Part shown: piece after piece, positions 37,633 to 49,708 of the stretch
Layout of the letters: each line of letters begins with the position of its first letter
Position numbering within the stretch: the stretch's first letter is position 1
From: Skermanella mucosa
GTDB lineage: Bacteria; Pseudomonadota; Alphaproteobacteria; Azospirillales; Azospirillaceae
DNA length: 64,000 bases
Assembly (NCBI RefSeq): GCF_016765655.2
Contig: NZ_CP086106.1
Coordinates: 3,647,001-3,711,000 of the forward strand
Reading direction: 5' to 3'
The notes under the pieces: generated by a model
What the model was told of the DNA's origin: nothing
The model's database searches: none
Seen by the model: the letters and a program-made list of their open reading frames with translations, nothing else
Made by a program: the position numbers and the translations under genes

Positions 37633-38289
37633 ATGGCACGCACTGCGGGATCCAACGGGACCAGGACGCTGGAAGCGATCCGCAAGGCCGGGCTGCGCCT
37701 GATCTACCGGCAGGGCTACGAGGCGATGAGCTTGCGACAACTGGCGTCGGAGGTCGGCCTCCAGGTCGGATCCCTCTACAACCATATCTCCACCAAGCAG
37801 GACCTGCTGTTCGACCTGATCCGGGTCCACATGGAGGAGCTGATCGCGCGGCTGGACCGGACGCTGGCGGGCGTCGACGCCCCGGCCGACCGGCTGGACG
37901 CCTTCATCCGGTTCCATGTCGAGTACCACATCGCCCGCAAGCGGGAGGTCTTCATCAGCTATTCGGAGCTGCGCAGCCTGGAGCCAAAGAACTACGAGGT
38001 GATCGTGGATCTGCGCGGCCGCTACGAGCGCCGGCTGATCGATATCCTGGACGACGGTGCCGCGCGCGGCGACTTCACCACCGCCGACACCACCGTCGCC
38101 GCCTTCGGCATCCTCGCCATGCTGACCGGGGTCTGCACCTGGTTCAAGCCGGGCGGGCGGCTGACCAAGGAGGAGGTGATCGAGGTCTATGCCGGAATGG
38201 TCCGGAACGGGCTGGTCCGCCCCGGCGCCGGCCTCAATCCCGGCAACCCGCCTCCCCGGCCGCCTGCCGGCGCAGCACGCGGCGCATGA
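37633..38289 (+). CDS. TetR-family regulator divergent from the liu operon
   Basis: A 218-residue repressor-type protein. The N-terminal helix-turn-helix is seen in YEAMSLRQLASEVGLQVGSL followed by YNHISTKQDLLFDLI, the TetR signature. The C-terminal helical domain would bind the inducer, perhaps an acyl-CoA of leucine breakdown. TetR proteins of the LiuQ type control liu genes in other proteobacteria, which fits, but orthology is not shown. AGGAAAA precedes the ATG. Its last 56 bp overlap the convergent acyl-CoA synthetase gene; the Pro/Gly-rich tail is encoded there. Confidence 0.9.
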   Translation: MARTAGSNGTRTLEAIRKAGLRLIYRQGYEAMSLRQLASEVGLQVGSLYNHISTKQDLLFDLIRVHMEELIARLDRTLAGVDAPADRLDAFIRFHVEYHIARKREVFISYSELRSLEPKNYEVIVDLRGRYERRLIDILDDGAARGDFTTADTTVAAFGILAMLTGVCTWFKPGGRLTKEEVIEVYAGMVRNGLVRPGAGLNPGNPPPRPPAGAARGA

Positions 38290-39862
38290 CCTTGCCGGTC
38301 ACCGTCATCGGCAGTTCGGGGACGAAGGCGACCTCGCGCGGGTACTCGTGGGCGGCAAGCCTGGTCTTGACGAACTCCTGGATCTCGCGGGCCAGATCGT
38401 CCGACGCTTCCCGCCCCGGGCGCAGCACGACATAGGCCTTAACGCGCTCGGTACGGATCGGGTCGGGCACGCCGATCACGGCGGCCAGGGCCACCGCCGG
38501 GTGGCCGAGCAGGCATTCCTCGACCTCGCCCGGCCCGATCCGGTACCCGGCGCTGGTGATCACGTCGTCGTCGCGCCCGACATACCAGAAGAAGCCGTCC
38601 TCGTCGCGGCGGCCCAGATCGCCGGTGACCAGCCAGTCGCCGACGAACTTGTCGGCGGTGGCCTCCGGCTTGTTCCAGTATCCCAGGAACATTACCGGAT
38701 CCGGGCGGCGGATCGCGATCGAGCCGACGGCGCCGGCCGGCAGTTCGTTGCCCTCGGAGTCGATCACGGCGACACGGTGGCCGGGGACGGCCCGCCCCAT
38801 GGACCCCGTCCTGAACCCGAGCGGAGCCGCGTTGCCGACCACGACGTTGCACTCGGTCTGGCCGTAGAACTCGTTGATGGTGACGCCGAACACCGAGCGT
38901 CCCCAGTCCAGCAGTTCGCCGCCCAGCGTCTCGCCGCCGCTGGCGACGGTGCGGAGCGACAGCCCCTCCCCAGTCACGCCGGCCTGCCGCATCAGCTTGA
39001 TCGCGGTCGGCGGCAGGAAGACGTTGCGGACGCCATGCCGCTTCATCAGGTCGATCGCCTGCTGCGGATCGAACTTCCGGAACCGATGGGTCAGCACGGG
39101 AACGCCGTGGTGCAGGGACGGCATCAGCACGTCGAACAGCCCGCCGATCCAGGCCCAGTCGGCCGGCGTCCAGAACAGGTCGCCGGGTTGCGGAAAGAAC
39201 TCGTGCGGAAGCTCGACGCCGGGCAGGTGGCCGAGCAGCACCCGGTGCCCGTGCAGCGCGCCCTTGGGGCTGCCGGTGGTGCCGGAGGTGTAGATGATCA
39301 CGGCGGGATCGTCCGGCCCGGTATCGACCGGCGTGAAGCTGTCCGACGCACGGGCGAGCGCCTCGTGGAAGCCGAGCGTGCCTTCCGGAGCCCCGTCGAT
39401 GCACAGCACCAGCATCAGGCCAGGCAGCCGGTCGCGCAGGGGCGCCAGCTTGGCATAGCCTGCCATGTCGGTGACCAGCACGCGGGCGCAGCTGTCTGAA
39501 AGACGGTATTCCAGGGCCTCCTCGCCGAACAGGGCGAACAGCGGGATGGTGATCAGCCCGGCCTTAAAGCCTGCGATATGGGCGACGGCGGTCTCCGGCG
39601 ACTGGGGCAGCAGCACGGCAAGCCGGTCGCCCCGGACCGCCCCGTGCGCCGCCAGCACGTTGGCCAGCCGGTTGGACTGGTGGAACAGGTCGCGGAAGGT
39701 GTGGCGCCGGACGGTGCCGTCCTCCTCCTCGACGATCAGGGCGACGCGGGCCGGATCGCCGGCGTGGCGGTCGCAGACATCGACGCCGATATTGTAGCGC
39801 TCCGGAACCGTCCAGGCGAACGACCGGTACAGGTCGGCGTAGTCGTCATGGCGCGTCAGCAT
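38234..39862 (-). CDS. Acyl-CoA synthetase, AMP-forming
   Basis: A 542-residue member of the ANL superfamily that activates a carboxylic acid with ATP and CoA. P-loop YTSGTTGSPKG, YGQTECN, the adenylate-binding TGDLGRRDEDGFFWYVGRDDD (D and R of the hinge) and the C-terminal Lys in PMTVTGKVMRR are all present. It resembles medium-chain/acetyl-like synthetases shorter than Acs. Near liu genes it could activate branched or short-chain acids; the substrate is inferred. The 3' end overlaps the tetR 3' end by 56 bp. Confidence 0.92.
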   Translation of the reverse strand: MLTRHDDYADLYRSFAWTVPERYNIGVDVCDRHAGDPARVALIVEEEDGTVRRHTFRDLFHQSNRLANVLAAHGAVRGDRLAVLLPQSPETAVAHIAGFKAGLITIPLFALFGEEALEYRLSDSCARVLVTDMAGYAKLAPLRDRLPGLMLVLCIDGAPEGTLGFHEALARASDSFTPVDTGPDDPAVIIYTSGTTGSPKGALHGHRVLLGHLPGVELPHEFFPQPGDLFWTPADWAWIGGLFDVLMPSLHHGVPVLTHRFRKFDPQQAIDLMKRHGVRNVFLPPTAIKLMRQAGVTGEGLSLRTVASGGETLGGELLDWGRSVFGVTINEFYGQTECNVVVGNAAPLGFRTGSMGRAVPGHRVAVIDSEGNELPAGAVGSIAIRRPDPVMFLGYWNKPEATADKFVGDWLVTGDLGRRDEDGFFWYVGRDDDVITSAGYRIGPGEVEECLLGHPAVALAAVIGVPDPIRTERVKAYVVLRPGREASDDLAREIQEFVKTRLAAHEYPREVAFVPELPMTVTGKVMRRVLRRQAAGEAGCRD

Positions 39863-39871
39863 GATTTGCCC

Positions 39872-40720
<849 letters not shown>

Positions 40721-40802
40721 CGGTGTTCCCGGCGTTGCCCGGTCAGGGCGTGAGATCAGGTCGTTTGGCCCCAACCATACTCCACCGGAAACGGCGATCC
40801 AG

Positions 40803-41969
40803 TCAAAGTGCGGCGGTACGCGCCTTGATCGTCTCGATTCGGCCGACGATCTCGTAGTCGATCTCGCCGGTCCGCCAGTCCTGGAGCTGCTGGACGATCC
40901 GGTGACGTATGCCGGCCAGGTTGTCCATGGTCACGCGGACCGTGTTCTCGCACTCGCTTTTCGGGACCAGCGGGATCACGCGCATGATCTCCGCGATGCG
41001 GCGGTGGTCGATATTCTGCCGGTCGGCCATCGCGGCCTGCCATAGTTCGCAGACGTCCAGCCAGCCATCGAGCAGCCAGGCGAGCCGGTCGATGCCCTGG
41101 CGCAGGCGGAGGATGTTGGCGTCCCAGCCGGCGAAGAAGGCCGGCAGGTTCTGAAGCTCGCAGTCGATCTCCGCGATCATCCGCTCGGCCATGCGGGCGG
41201 TCACGCCGGCAGTCTCGCCGGCGAGATGGCCGGTCGCGCCGATATTGGCGGCCGAGATCGAGTTGCGCAGATCGCCGACCCGGCGCAGGATCCGGCGCAG
41301 GTAGCCGGCATCCTCGTCGCCGGCGAAGCCCAGCGGACCGACCGCGTCGCTCAGTTCGAGGATGCGCGCCCGGCACTGCCCCGGCGGCTGCCCGACGAGG
41401 CGCGCGAAGGCATCGGCGACCTGGATGATCAGCGTTTCGCCGACCCGGCCGCGGACGCGGCGCATCAGGTCGTCCGTCGTCTTGTCCAGCACGCCGGTCA
41501 GCCGGACGACCCGGCGCAGCATGGCCTCCTGGTTGATCTTCTCCTCCCGCGCTATCCGGGCCATGGCGGCGCCCGCCGCCTCCGCCGCCTCGACTCCGGC
41601 CAGCCCGGTCTTGGCGACCCGATGGGCGGCGAGCCGCATGCGCATCGGCGTGATCGCGTCGGCCAGGCTGATCTCCGCCTGGAGCGCCCGGTCGTGCAGG
41701 GTCAGTCGCATCACCGAGGCCAGCCCGTCCCAGGGGAAGACATAGATCGAGCGGCATCCGGAAAAGCCGGTGACCAGTACCTCCAGGTGGTTGGTCCTGG
41801 TGTCGCGACGGACCCGCGAGAACGCCAGCTCCGGCGTGGTGAAGGGAACCGTCGTGCCGCGTTCGTCGAAGGTCGAGGGCGCATAGTCGTAAGCGAGGCG
41901 GAGCGTCTGGACGTCGCCGCCGGACGACGGCCGGCCGGCTTCCGCACCCCTGGCCATGGTTCTATTCAT
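40803..41969 (-). CDS. Unrecognised protein, paralogue A of a divergent pair
   Basis: A 388-residue soluble protein of a family I do not recognise. Residues ~30-115 look beta-rich and carry [35 protein letters not shown] and [14 protein letters not shown]; the rest is helical with [21 protein letters not shown] and DWRTGEID. The same motifs in the same order occur in the protein at 43639-44763, so the two are paralogues. Its start overlaps the stop of the preceding gene (41962-43371) by 8 bp, implying coupled translation. No signal peptide or membrane segment is seen, so a cytoplasmic location is likely. Function unknown. Confidence 0.85.
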   Translation of the reverse strand: MNRTMARGAEAGRPSSGGDVQTLRLAYDYAPSTFDERGTTVPFTTPELAFSRVRRDTRTNHLEVLVTGFSGCRSIYVFPWDGLASVMRLTLHDRALQAEISLADAITPMRMRLAAHRVAKTGLAGVEAAEAAGAAMARIAREEKINQEAMLRRVVRLTGVLDKTTDDLMRRVRGRVGETLIIQVADAFARLVGQPPGQCRARILELSDAVGPLGFAGDEDAGYLRRILRRVGDLRNSISAANIGATGHLAGETAGVTARMAERMIAEIDCELQNLPAFFAGWDANILRLRQGIDRLAWLLDGWLDVCELWQAAMADRQNIDHRRIAEIMRVIPLVPKSECENTVRVTMDNLAGIRHRIVQQLQDWRTGEIDYEIVGRIETIKARTAAL

Positions 41970-43371
41970 GGTTGGCGTTCATGGCATGGATGATCTTCAG
42001 CAGGAACTGCGCCGGGTCGGCGCTCTGGGCGAAGCCGAGACGGACGGCGCAGTCCTCCAGCATTCCCAGCACGGCTTCCTCGCTGCTGATCGGTTCAAGC
42101 GAGCGGGCGACCTGGACAGCCACGGACAGTGTGGCCTGCTTTTCGCGGTTTCCGGCGGCGGCCCGGTCGGAGGCGATCCGTTCCAGGCGGCCGGCCACGC
42201 CCGAGATGGTCTCCGCCGCCAGGGCCTTCAATTCGCCGGGAACTTCGAACTGCTGCTTGACGGCGTTATGCACCTTCGCGATCGCCAGCACCGTCCGCGT
42301 CAGGACGGTGATCTCCTCGGCGGTCGGCAGACAGCCGCCCGGGGAAGAAACGAAGGACCCGACGCTGTCTTCCGCGGCCTTGGCGAAGCGGTCGCCAAGG
42401 AAGTCGTGGATACGTTCCTCGACCTTTTCGATCCTCTGGCCGACCTGCCGGGTCAGGTGCGGTGCCGCGACGCGCAGGACGCCGAGGCTTTCGATCGCCG
42501 CCCGGACCTTTTCGGCAGCGTCGTCGAGATCGCCGGCCGTCTCCAGCGGCATGGCGAACCCCGCTTTCAGGATCTCGCCCTCCTTCGAGACCAGCGCCTC
42601 GCACAGGTCGGAGGCGACCGAGGACCCGCCGCGGCTGCCGTTGTTCTCCGCCAGCGCCTCGATCAGCGGGGCGGTATGGTCCGACAGGTCCGAATCCATC
42701 AGGAGAACGAGGAAGAACAGCTTGAGCCAGCGCTGGTCGCCTTTGCGGGACGCGGCCTCCCGGCCCAGGGCTATCACGGACTGGACATACTGGTCGCCGA
42801 TGCCGATCAGCTGTTCGGATGCCATGATCTGGCGCCGGGCGGTCATGATGGCGTCGCGCATCTGATAGAGCGCATGCACTTCCTGGATGACGTCGGGCAG
42901 GTCCGGATGCCGTTGCGCCAGGGCTTTCGGCAGGGAGCGGTCGGTCGCCAGCCTGGAATGGATCTCCTCCACCGCGCGGGCGAAGGACGCGAAGAGCTGC
43001 CGATGGACGGACAGCGGGCACGGGTCGTCCATCAGGTATTCGCCGGAGGCATCGACCTGCCGCGCCGCCTCGGCATCGTCCAGATGTTCCAGCACCAGCG
43101 TCCACATCGGGTCGACGCTGCCGCGCGGGATGCTTCCCAAGGGCCGCGGACGTGCCGGCTCGTTGCACAGCAGGCTTTCGAAGGGCAGGCAGAACAGCCG
43201 TTCCGCGGTCATCCTGCGCAACGGCCGGATCTTCTTCAGCCGATGGCGCAACTGGTCCTTGAACATCCCGCGCAACGCACCGTCGGGCATCTTGTCGGCC
43301 AGGGCATATACCATCCTGACCTTGTCCTCCGACAACTCGTCTAACGCCCTTCTTTCCGGCAACTGAAGCAT
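41962..43371 (-). CDS. Unrecognised all-helical protein coupled to paralogue A
   Basis: A 469-residue soluble protein that appears almost entirely alpha-helical and acidic, with no recognised domain. The beginning MLQLPERRALDELSEDKVRM and the segment RPLRRMTAERLFCLPFESLL are distinctive. The second half contains heptad-like Ala/Leu/Glu runs that could form coiled coils (around residues 270-330). It is the upstream partner of paralogue A (8-bp stop/start overlap), and paralogue B is divergent across a 267-bp region with a palindrome. It may be a scaffold or adaptor; this is inference only. Confidence 0.85.
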   Translation of the reverse strand: MLQLPERRALDELSEDKVRMVYALADKMPDGALRGMFKDQLRHRLKKIRPLRRMTAERLFCLPFESLLCNEPARPRPLGSIPRGSVDPMWTLVLEHLDDAEAARQVDASGEYLMDDPCPLSVHRQLFASFARAVEEIHSRLATDRSLPKALAQRHPDLPDVIQEVHALYQMRDAIMTARRQIMASEQLIGIGDQYVQSVIALGREAASRKGDQRWLKLFFLVLLMDSDLSDHTAPLIEALAENNGSRGGSSVASDLCEALVSKEGEILKAGFAMPLETAGDLDDAAEKVRAAIESLGVLRVAAPHLTRQVGQRIEKVEERIHDFLGDRFAKAAEDSVGSFVSSPGGCLPTAEEITVLTRTVLAIAKVHNAVKQQFEVPGELKALAAETISGVAGRLERIASDRAAAGNREKQATLSVAVQVARSLEPISSEEAVLGMLEDCAVRLGFAQSADPAQFLLKIIHAMNANHE

Positions 43372-43476
43372 GTCACTGTCCTTCGCCCACTCCAGGCATC
43401 ATAGCCGGCAAACATAAAAATCTATATACTATCGATAGGAATAGTTCTTGGAATTGGAACGGCATCCGTGGATTAA

Positions 43477-43498
43477 CTGGATTTTTAACCATCCAGTG
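43477..43498. promoter_or_regulatory. Palindrome between the divergent unknown genes
   Basis: ACTGGAT (43477-43483) and ATCCAGT (43492-43498) are perfect 7-bp inverted arms with an 8-bp AT-rich spacer. The site lies in an AT-rich intergenic region between divergent genes, as expected for a shared operator, though a hairpin role cannot be excluded. Confidence 0.4.
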
Positions 43499-43638
43499 CT
43501 ATTCTAGAGCGCTGAAATGATTACCACTATAGGGTTATACCTCTTTATATAGTTGGATATCTCCCAAGATCGTCTAAAATGGTAGATATCGAAGAATGGG
43601 CGGCGATCTTGCCGGACGGTTGCATTTTGAGGGTTGGA

Positions 43639-44763
43639 ATGACTGGTACCTCGGCCATCAGCCAAGTCGCGGATGTCGTCCAGGACATGGTGCCGTCCAC
43701 GTTCGAGGAACGCGGCACGACGATTCCTTTCACGACCCCCGAACTGGCCTATTCCCGCCTGCGCCGCGGTGCCCGCGGGAGCCTGGAGGTGCTGGTGAAC
43801 GGGTTCTCGGGCGGGCGCTGCACCTACGTCTTCCCGTGGGCCAGCATCCCCCAGGTCGTCCGGCTCACCCTGCACGACAAGGCGCTTCATGCCGAGATCT
43901 CCTATTCCGACGCCACCACCCCGGACAAGATCCGGCTGGCCGCCTACCGGGTTGCGAGGACGGGCCTGGGCGGCCCGGAACTGATCGACATGGCCTCCCG
44001 CTCGATCGAGCAGGAGGTGACCGAGAAGCTGGCCAGCAGCTTTTTCCTGATGCTCAAGGTCATCGAGGCGACCGGGGTCAACACCGATCGGGCGACGCTG
44101 GCCCTGATCAACATCAACTCGCCCGAAGGCAAGGCCATGGTCCGCCAGGCTTTCCGCCGGCTGGGCGACGGCATCGGCACCACCCCCGAGGTCTGCCATC
44201 AGCGCATCACCGAGCTGGGCGACGTGATCCAGCCCATCGGGTTCGAGATCGAGGGGCAGCGCGGACGGCTGCGCCAGCTCCTGCACCGCCTGAACCAGTT
44301 CCGGGACGAGGTCGTCCGGGGCGAGTCGGGCGGCACCGCGCGGACGCTGGCCGACGTGGCCCAGCTTACGCTGCGGATCGGCAACGGGATCATCGCGGAC
44401 ATCGACCGGGACATCGCCGGCATCGTCCGTTACGTCACCGACTGGGACGCCCGCCTGCCGGCCACCCGCCAGAGCATGGAGCGGCTGTCCTGGCTTCTGG
44501 ACGGCTGGACCTATGTCTGCGACCTCTGGGAGGACACCAATTCCGACCGGTCTATCCCCAAACGCCAGCGCATCAACGAGATCATGCGGATCATCCCCGT
44601 GGTTCCCAGAAGCGAGGCCAATTCCGGCGCCCGGGCCGAGACGAGCGATCCCCAGCGCCGGCAAGCCCGCATCGTCCAGCAGAACGAGGATTGGCGAACC
44701 GGGCAGATCGACCATGAGATGGCGGCGAGGCTGGGCAGGCTCAATGCCCGCAACCCGTCCTGA
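43639..44763 (+). CDS. Unrecognised protein, paralogue B of a divergent pair
   Basis: A 374-residue paralogue of the protein at 40803-41969. Shared motifs in order are [70 protein letters not shown] and DWRTGQID. The central helical region is strongly diverged. The ATG at 43639 is chosen because GAGGG stands before it; the frame is open to an ATG at 43579 without a ribosome-binding site. The small tail-anchored gene follows after 23 bp and is probably co-transcribed. Function unknown; retention of the outer motifs but not the centre suggests two versions of one activity with different partners. Confidence 0.85.
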   Translation: MTGTSAISQVADVVQDMVPSTFEERGTTIPFTTPELAYSRLRRGARGSLEVLVNGFSGGRCTYVFPWASIPQVVRLTLHDKALHAEISYSDATTPDKIRLAAYRVARTGLGGPELIDMASRSIEQEVTEKLASSFFLMLKVIEATGVNTDRATLALININSPEGKAMVRQAFRRLGDGIGTTPEVCHQRITELGDVIQPIGFEIEGQRGRLRQLLHRLNQFRDEVVRGESGGTARTLADVAQLTLRIGNGIIADIDRDIAGIVRYVTDWDARLPATRQSMERLSWLLDGWTYVCDLWEDTNSDRSIPKRQRINEIMRIIPVVPRSEANSGARAETSDPQRRQARIVQQNEDWRTGQIDHEMAARLGRLNARNPS

Positions 44764-44786
44764 ACCGGCCGGCAAGAGGCAGCGCC

Positions 44787-45164
44787 ATGGCTGACGCGAA
44801 CGCCAGGACCGGGAACGGCGGCGGCGAGTTCTACCGGGTCGTCGACAATACGGGCGAACTGATGGGGGAGTTCCCCTCGTCCAGGATCGCCCGCGAATTC
44901 GCCCGCCGCATGATCGAGGCGGGCAAGGCCAGCACGCTGGTCGTGGAATGGTCCAACAACGGCCGGCGCGGCGAACTCTCGATCACCCGGAGGATGGTCA
45001 ACGCGGCCGAGATGCGCGCGACCGAAGCCAGGCGCCGGGCCCACCTGGAGGCACGACGCAGGGCCAACCTGATCAGCGGCATCGCCGCGGCGACCGTGGC
45101 CTTCCTGGCGCTGATCCAGATCGCCGCGACCTACATGGAAGCCAGGGGAAACCTCTGGCCCTAG
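44787..45164 (+). CDS. Small tail-anchored membrane protein, unrecognised
   Basis: A 125-residue protein. Residues 14-75 form a small mixed domain (FYRVVDNTGELMGEF, then VVEWSNNGRRGELSITRR). Residues 75-95 are very Arg-rich and helical, and residues ~95-115 are a single hydrophobic helix (ISGIAAATVAFLALIQIAAT). The topology suggests a C-terminal membrane anchor with the domain in the cytoplasm. It follows paralogue B by 23 bp. Its last 4 bp overlap the end of the convergent next gene. Confidence 0.7.
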   Translation: MADANARTGNGGGEFYRVVDNTGELMGEFPSSRIAREFARRMIEAGKASTLVVEWSNNGRRGELSITRRMVNAAEMRATEARRRAHLEARRRANLISGIAAATVAFLALIQIAATYMEARGNLWP

Positions 45165-45526
45165 TTTCCGGCCGGCCGGCTCATGCCGATCTCCAGGCTC
45201 GCGAACTCGGCGGCAAGCCGGTCGCGTGCCTGTTCCATCGCGTCGATGTCCTCAAGCAGCAGGGCGTCCTGGCAGTCGGCGCAGAACTGCCTGACCACGA
45301 GGGCTTCCTCCAGGGCGTCTCCGAGGTCGTCGGAAAAGCTGGCGAGTTCCGCCGCCATGCGCCCGGCAACCTCGCCGATCATCTCGGCCTGCGTCTCGAG
45401 ATTGCGGAACAGTTCGACGGCGGTCACCGCGTAGGGGACGCCCCGGGAAACGTCGGCGCGGCTGCGCGCGGCGCGGACTTCAGCCAGATCGATGACGCCT
45501 GCACCCTGGACCGGATTGGAAATCAT
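45161..45526 (-). CDS. Small helical protein, unrecognised
   Basis: A 121-residue acidic protein, helical over residues 30-110, with two Cys close together (FCADCQDALLLEDIDAMEQA). No membrane segment or known domain is seen. It is tail-to-tail with the membrane protein gene (4-bp overlap). Upstream lie 216 bp and then the signalling operon on the same strand, so it could be the last gene of that unit. Function unknown. Confidence 0.7.
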   Translation of the reverse strand: MISNPVQGAGVIDLAEVRAARSRADVSRGVPYAVTAVELFRNLETQAEMIGEVAGRMAAELASFSDDLGDALEEALVVRQFCADCQDALLLEDIDAMEQARDRLAAEFASLEIGMSRPAGN

Positions 45527-45742
45527 TTACCCACCTCGCGAGTGATCTTGAAAGGTTCAACTCATGAGGAGACAATCTGCACAACCGGTGCCAAGTATTT
45601 ATCTGACTTTCCGCCTACGCCAAAGCATCGGCGCGGCCTGATATGCAACGGATAGACTGGGAATCAGCGAGTTTGGCTTTGCAAAAAGCGAATCCGCTGC
45701 ACCGATGAATGCATTATGCGGCGGATCGGATCGGACGTCTGC

Positions 45743-46732
45743 TCAGTCCGTGAATTCCGCCCTGATCTTCAGCACTGCGGGCAGGTTGGCGAAGAAGGCA
45801 TCGATGCAGGCCGGATCGAAATGCGTTCCGGAGTTCGTCCGCAGGAATGCCAGCGCCTCCTCCAGGGACCATGCCGCCTTGTACGGACGCTGGGTGGTCA
45901 GCGCGTCGAAGACGTCGGCGATCGCGATGATGCGACCCGCCAAGGGAATCTCCTCCCCCTTCAGGCCCCTGGGATAGCCGGTGCCGTCGAATTTCTCGTG
46001 ATGGGTCAGCGCGATCGACGCCGCCAGCCGGATCAGGGGAGAGGAGCTGTCGTCCAGGATGCGGTAGCCGTGGATCGTATGCAGCTTCATGACCTCGTAT
46101 TCGTCCGCCGTGTATCGGCCCGGCTTGAACAGGATCTCGTCGGTCACCGCCACCTTGCCGACATCGTGCATGGGAGCCGCCAGCTGGATACGCTCCTGAA
46201 CCGAGTCCGGCAGGCCGACCCCGGCCGCGATGACCCGCGCATAGCGCGCCATGCGGTCCAGATGGGCGCCGGTCTCGCTGTCGCGGGACTCGATCGAGCG
46301 CGACAGGCGCATGATGAGTTCGCTGGCCGCCTGCTCCTTCAGCCGCCGGTGGCTGGCCCGGAGTTCCAGCAGGTTGCGGCACCGCGCGGTGAACTCGATG
46401 CGGTCGATCGGCTTGCTCAGGAAGTCGGTGACACCGCGGACCAGCGCTTCGCGCCGGAACTCCTTCGCCCCCTGCCCGGTCACCATGATGACCGGAACCT
46501 CGGCCGTGCTCCCGATCCCCCGCAGGCGGTGCAGGAACTCCAGGCCGTCCATGCTCGGCATCATGAAATCCGTGACGACCAGGTCGACGTCGTGGCCGTC
46601 GCACCAGTCCAGGGCCTCTGACGCGCACCCCACGCCGTGGATGCAGACGCCGGCGATCGCCTGGGCGTACCGGCTCATCAGCATCAGGTTCGCCGGATTG
46701 TCGTCGACGATCAGCATATCCATGGCGGTCAC
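45743..46732 (-). CDS. HD-GYP response regulator, probable cyclic-di-GMP phosphodiesterase
   Basis: A 329-residue RpfG-like regulator. Residues 1-125 form a receiver domain with the phospho-acceptor Asp in VVTDFMMPSMDG. Residues ~140-325 are HD-GYP with MHDVGK and HHEKFDGTGYPRGLKG, so both the HD metal site and the GYP motif are intact. The product would hydrolyse cyclic di-GMP when phosphorylated. GTG at 46732 is preferred with GAGAGG six bases before; an ATG at 46723 is possible. It follows the hybrid kinase by 27 bp, its likely partner. Confidence 0.93.
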   Translation of the reverse strand: MTAMDMLIVDDNPANLMLMSRYAQAIAGVCIHGVGCASEALDWCDGHDVDLVVTDFMMPSMDGLEFLHRLRGIGSTAEVPVIMVTGQGAKEFRREALVRGVTDFLSKPIDRIEFTARCRNLLELRASHRRLKEQAASELIMRLSRSIESRDSETGAHLDRMARYARVIAAGVGLPDSVQERIQLAAPMHDVGKVAVTDEILFKPGRYTADEYEVMKLHTIHGYRILDDSSSPLIRLAASIALTHHEKFDGTGYPRGLKGEEIPLAGRIIAIADVFDALTTQRPYKAAWSLEEALAFLRTNSGTHFDPACIDAFFANLPAVLKIRAEFTD

Positions 46733-46759
46733 AGCAAACCTCTCTGTTCAATTTTTGGT

Positions 46760-48976
<2,217 letters not shown>

Positions 48977-49049
48977 GATCGGCCACCTCCTGGTTGATGG
49001 CATGGACGGAAGGACCGCTGCATCGCGGCCACGCTGAGGGAGCGCCGCT

Positions 49050-49580
49050 TCACTGGACCTCGATACTCTTTACCTGCCAGACCGAGCGGCCGAAATAAAC
49101 TTCGTTGTAGAGGTCGGGATTGATGTCGAAGGGGTAGATCACGAAGATCGGTCCTTGATGGCGTACCGGCAGATAGGCGTCGTTCTTCTTCAGGGCGAGA
49201 ATGACGTCGAACTTCAGGAAGTCTTCGAGCGGGACTTCAGCGGAGTAGTCGTTGAGCGCCGTGATCCGAAGCTTGGAACCCTGGGCACCGGCCGCCTGCA
49301 ACACTGCCCGGGCAAGCGGTCCCTCGAAGGCGTTCACTCCCTCCGCCCAAGGGGTCGTCACCTTGGCCACCCGGCCGGGCAAGGCTTCCAGCATCGCCAG
49401 ATCGAATTCCGCCCCGGCGGCCCCGTTGGTCTGAGTGATCTTGCCGCTGACGGTCAGCACGACCGGCCCGCTCGGCACCGCCAGGGTACCGGCGGCCGCA
49501 GGACCCGGCTGGAAAATGGAGAACCAGAGGATCAGCGAGAAAGCGGCCAGGGAAAGAACGGCACGATAGATTGCGGACAT
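49050..49580 (-). CDS. Exported molybdopterin-oxidoreductase-like domain protein
   Basis: A 176-residue protein with a Sec signal peptide (residues 4-31, ending PAAA-G). The mature part resembles the C-terminal portion of the sulfite-oxidase-type molybdopterin-binding fold ([43 protein letters not shown]), as found in short periplasmic proteins near sensor kinases. It lacks a Cys that would bind molybdenum, so it may sense rather than catalyse. GGAGG precedes the ATG. It is the first gene of a likely operon with the hybrid kinase and the HD-GYP regulator. Confidence 0.8.
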   Translation of the reverse strand: MSAIYRAVLSLAAFSLILWFSIFQPGPAAAGTLAVPSGPVVLTVSGKITQTNGAAGAEFDLAMLEALPGRVAKVTTPWAEGVNAFEGPLARAVLQAAGAQGSKLRITALNDYSAEVPLEDFLKFDVILALKKNDAYLPVRHQGPIFVIYPFDINPDLYNEVYFGRSVWQVKSIEVQ

Positions 49581-49708
49581 GGCGACACCTCCGACGCGTA
49601 TGGATAAGTGATACCTCTTAGGATATTTCCGGACTAGCTGGCAATTTGGCATAAATCCGCATGGTATCGAAGCGATCGGTAATTCATCGCCTCCTCCCTC
49701 GTAGCCGC

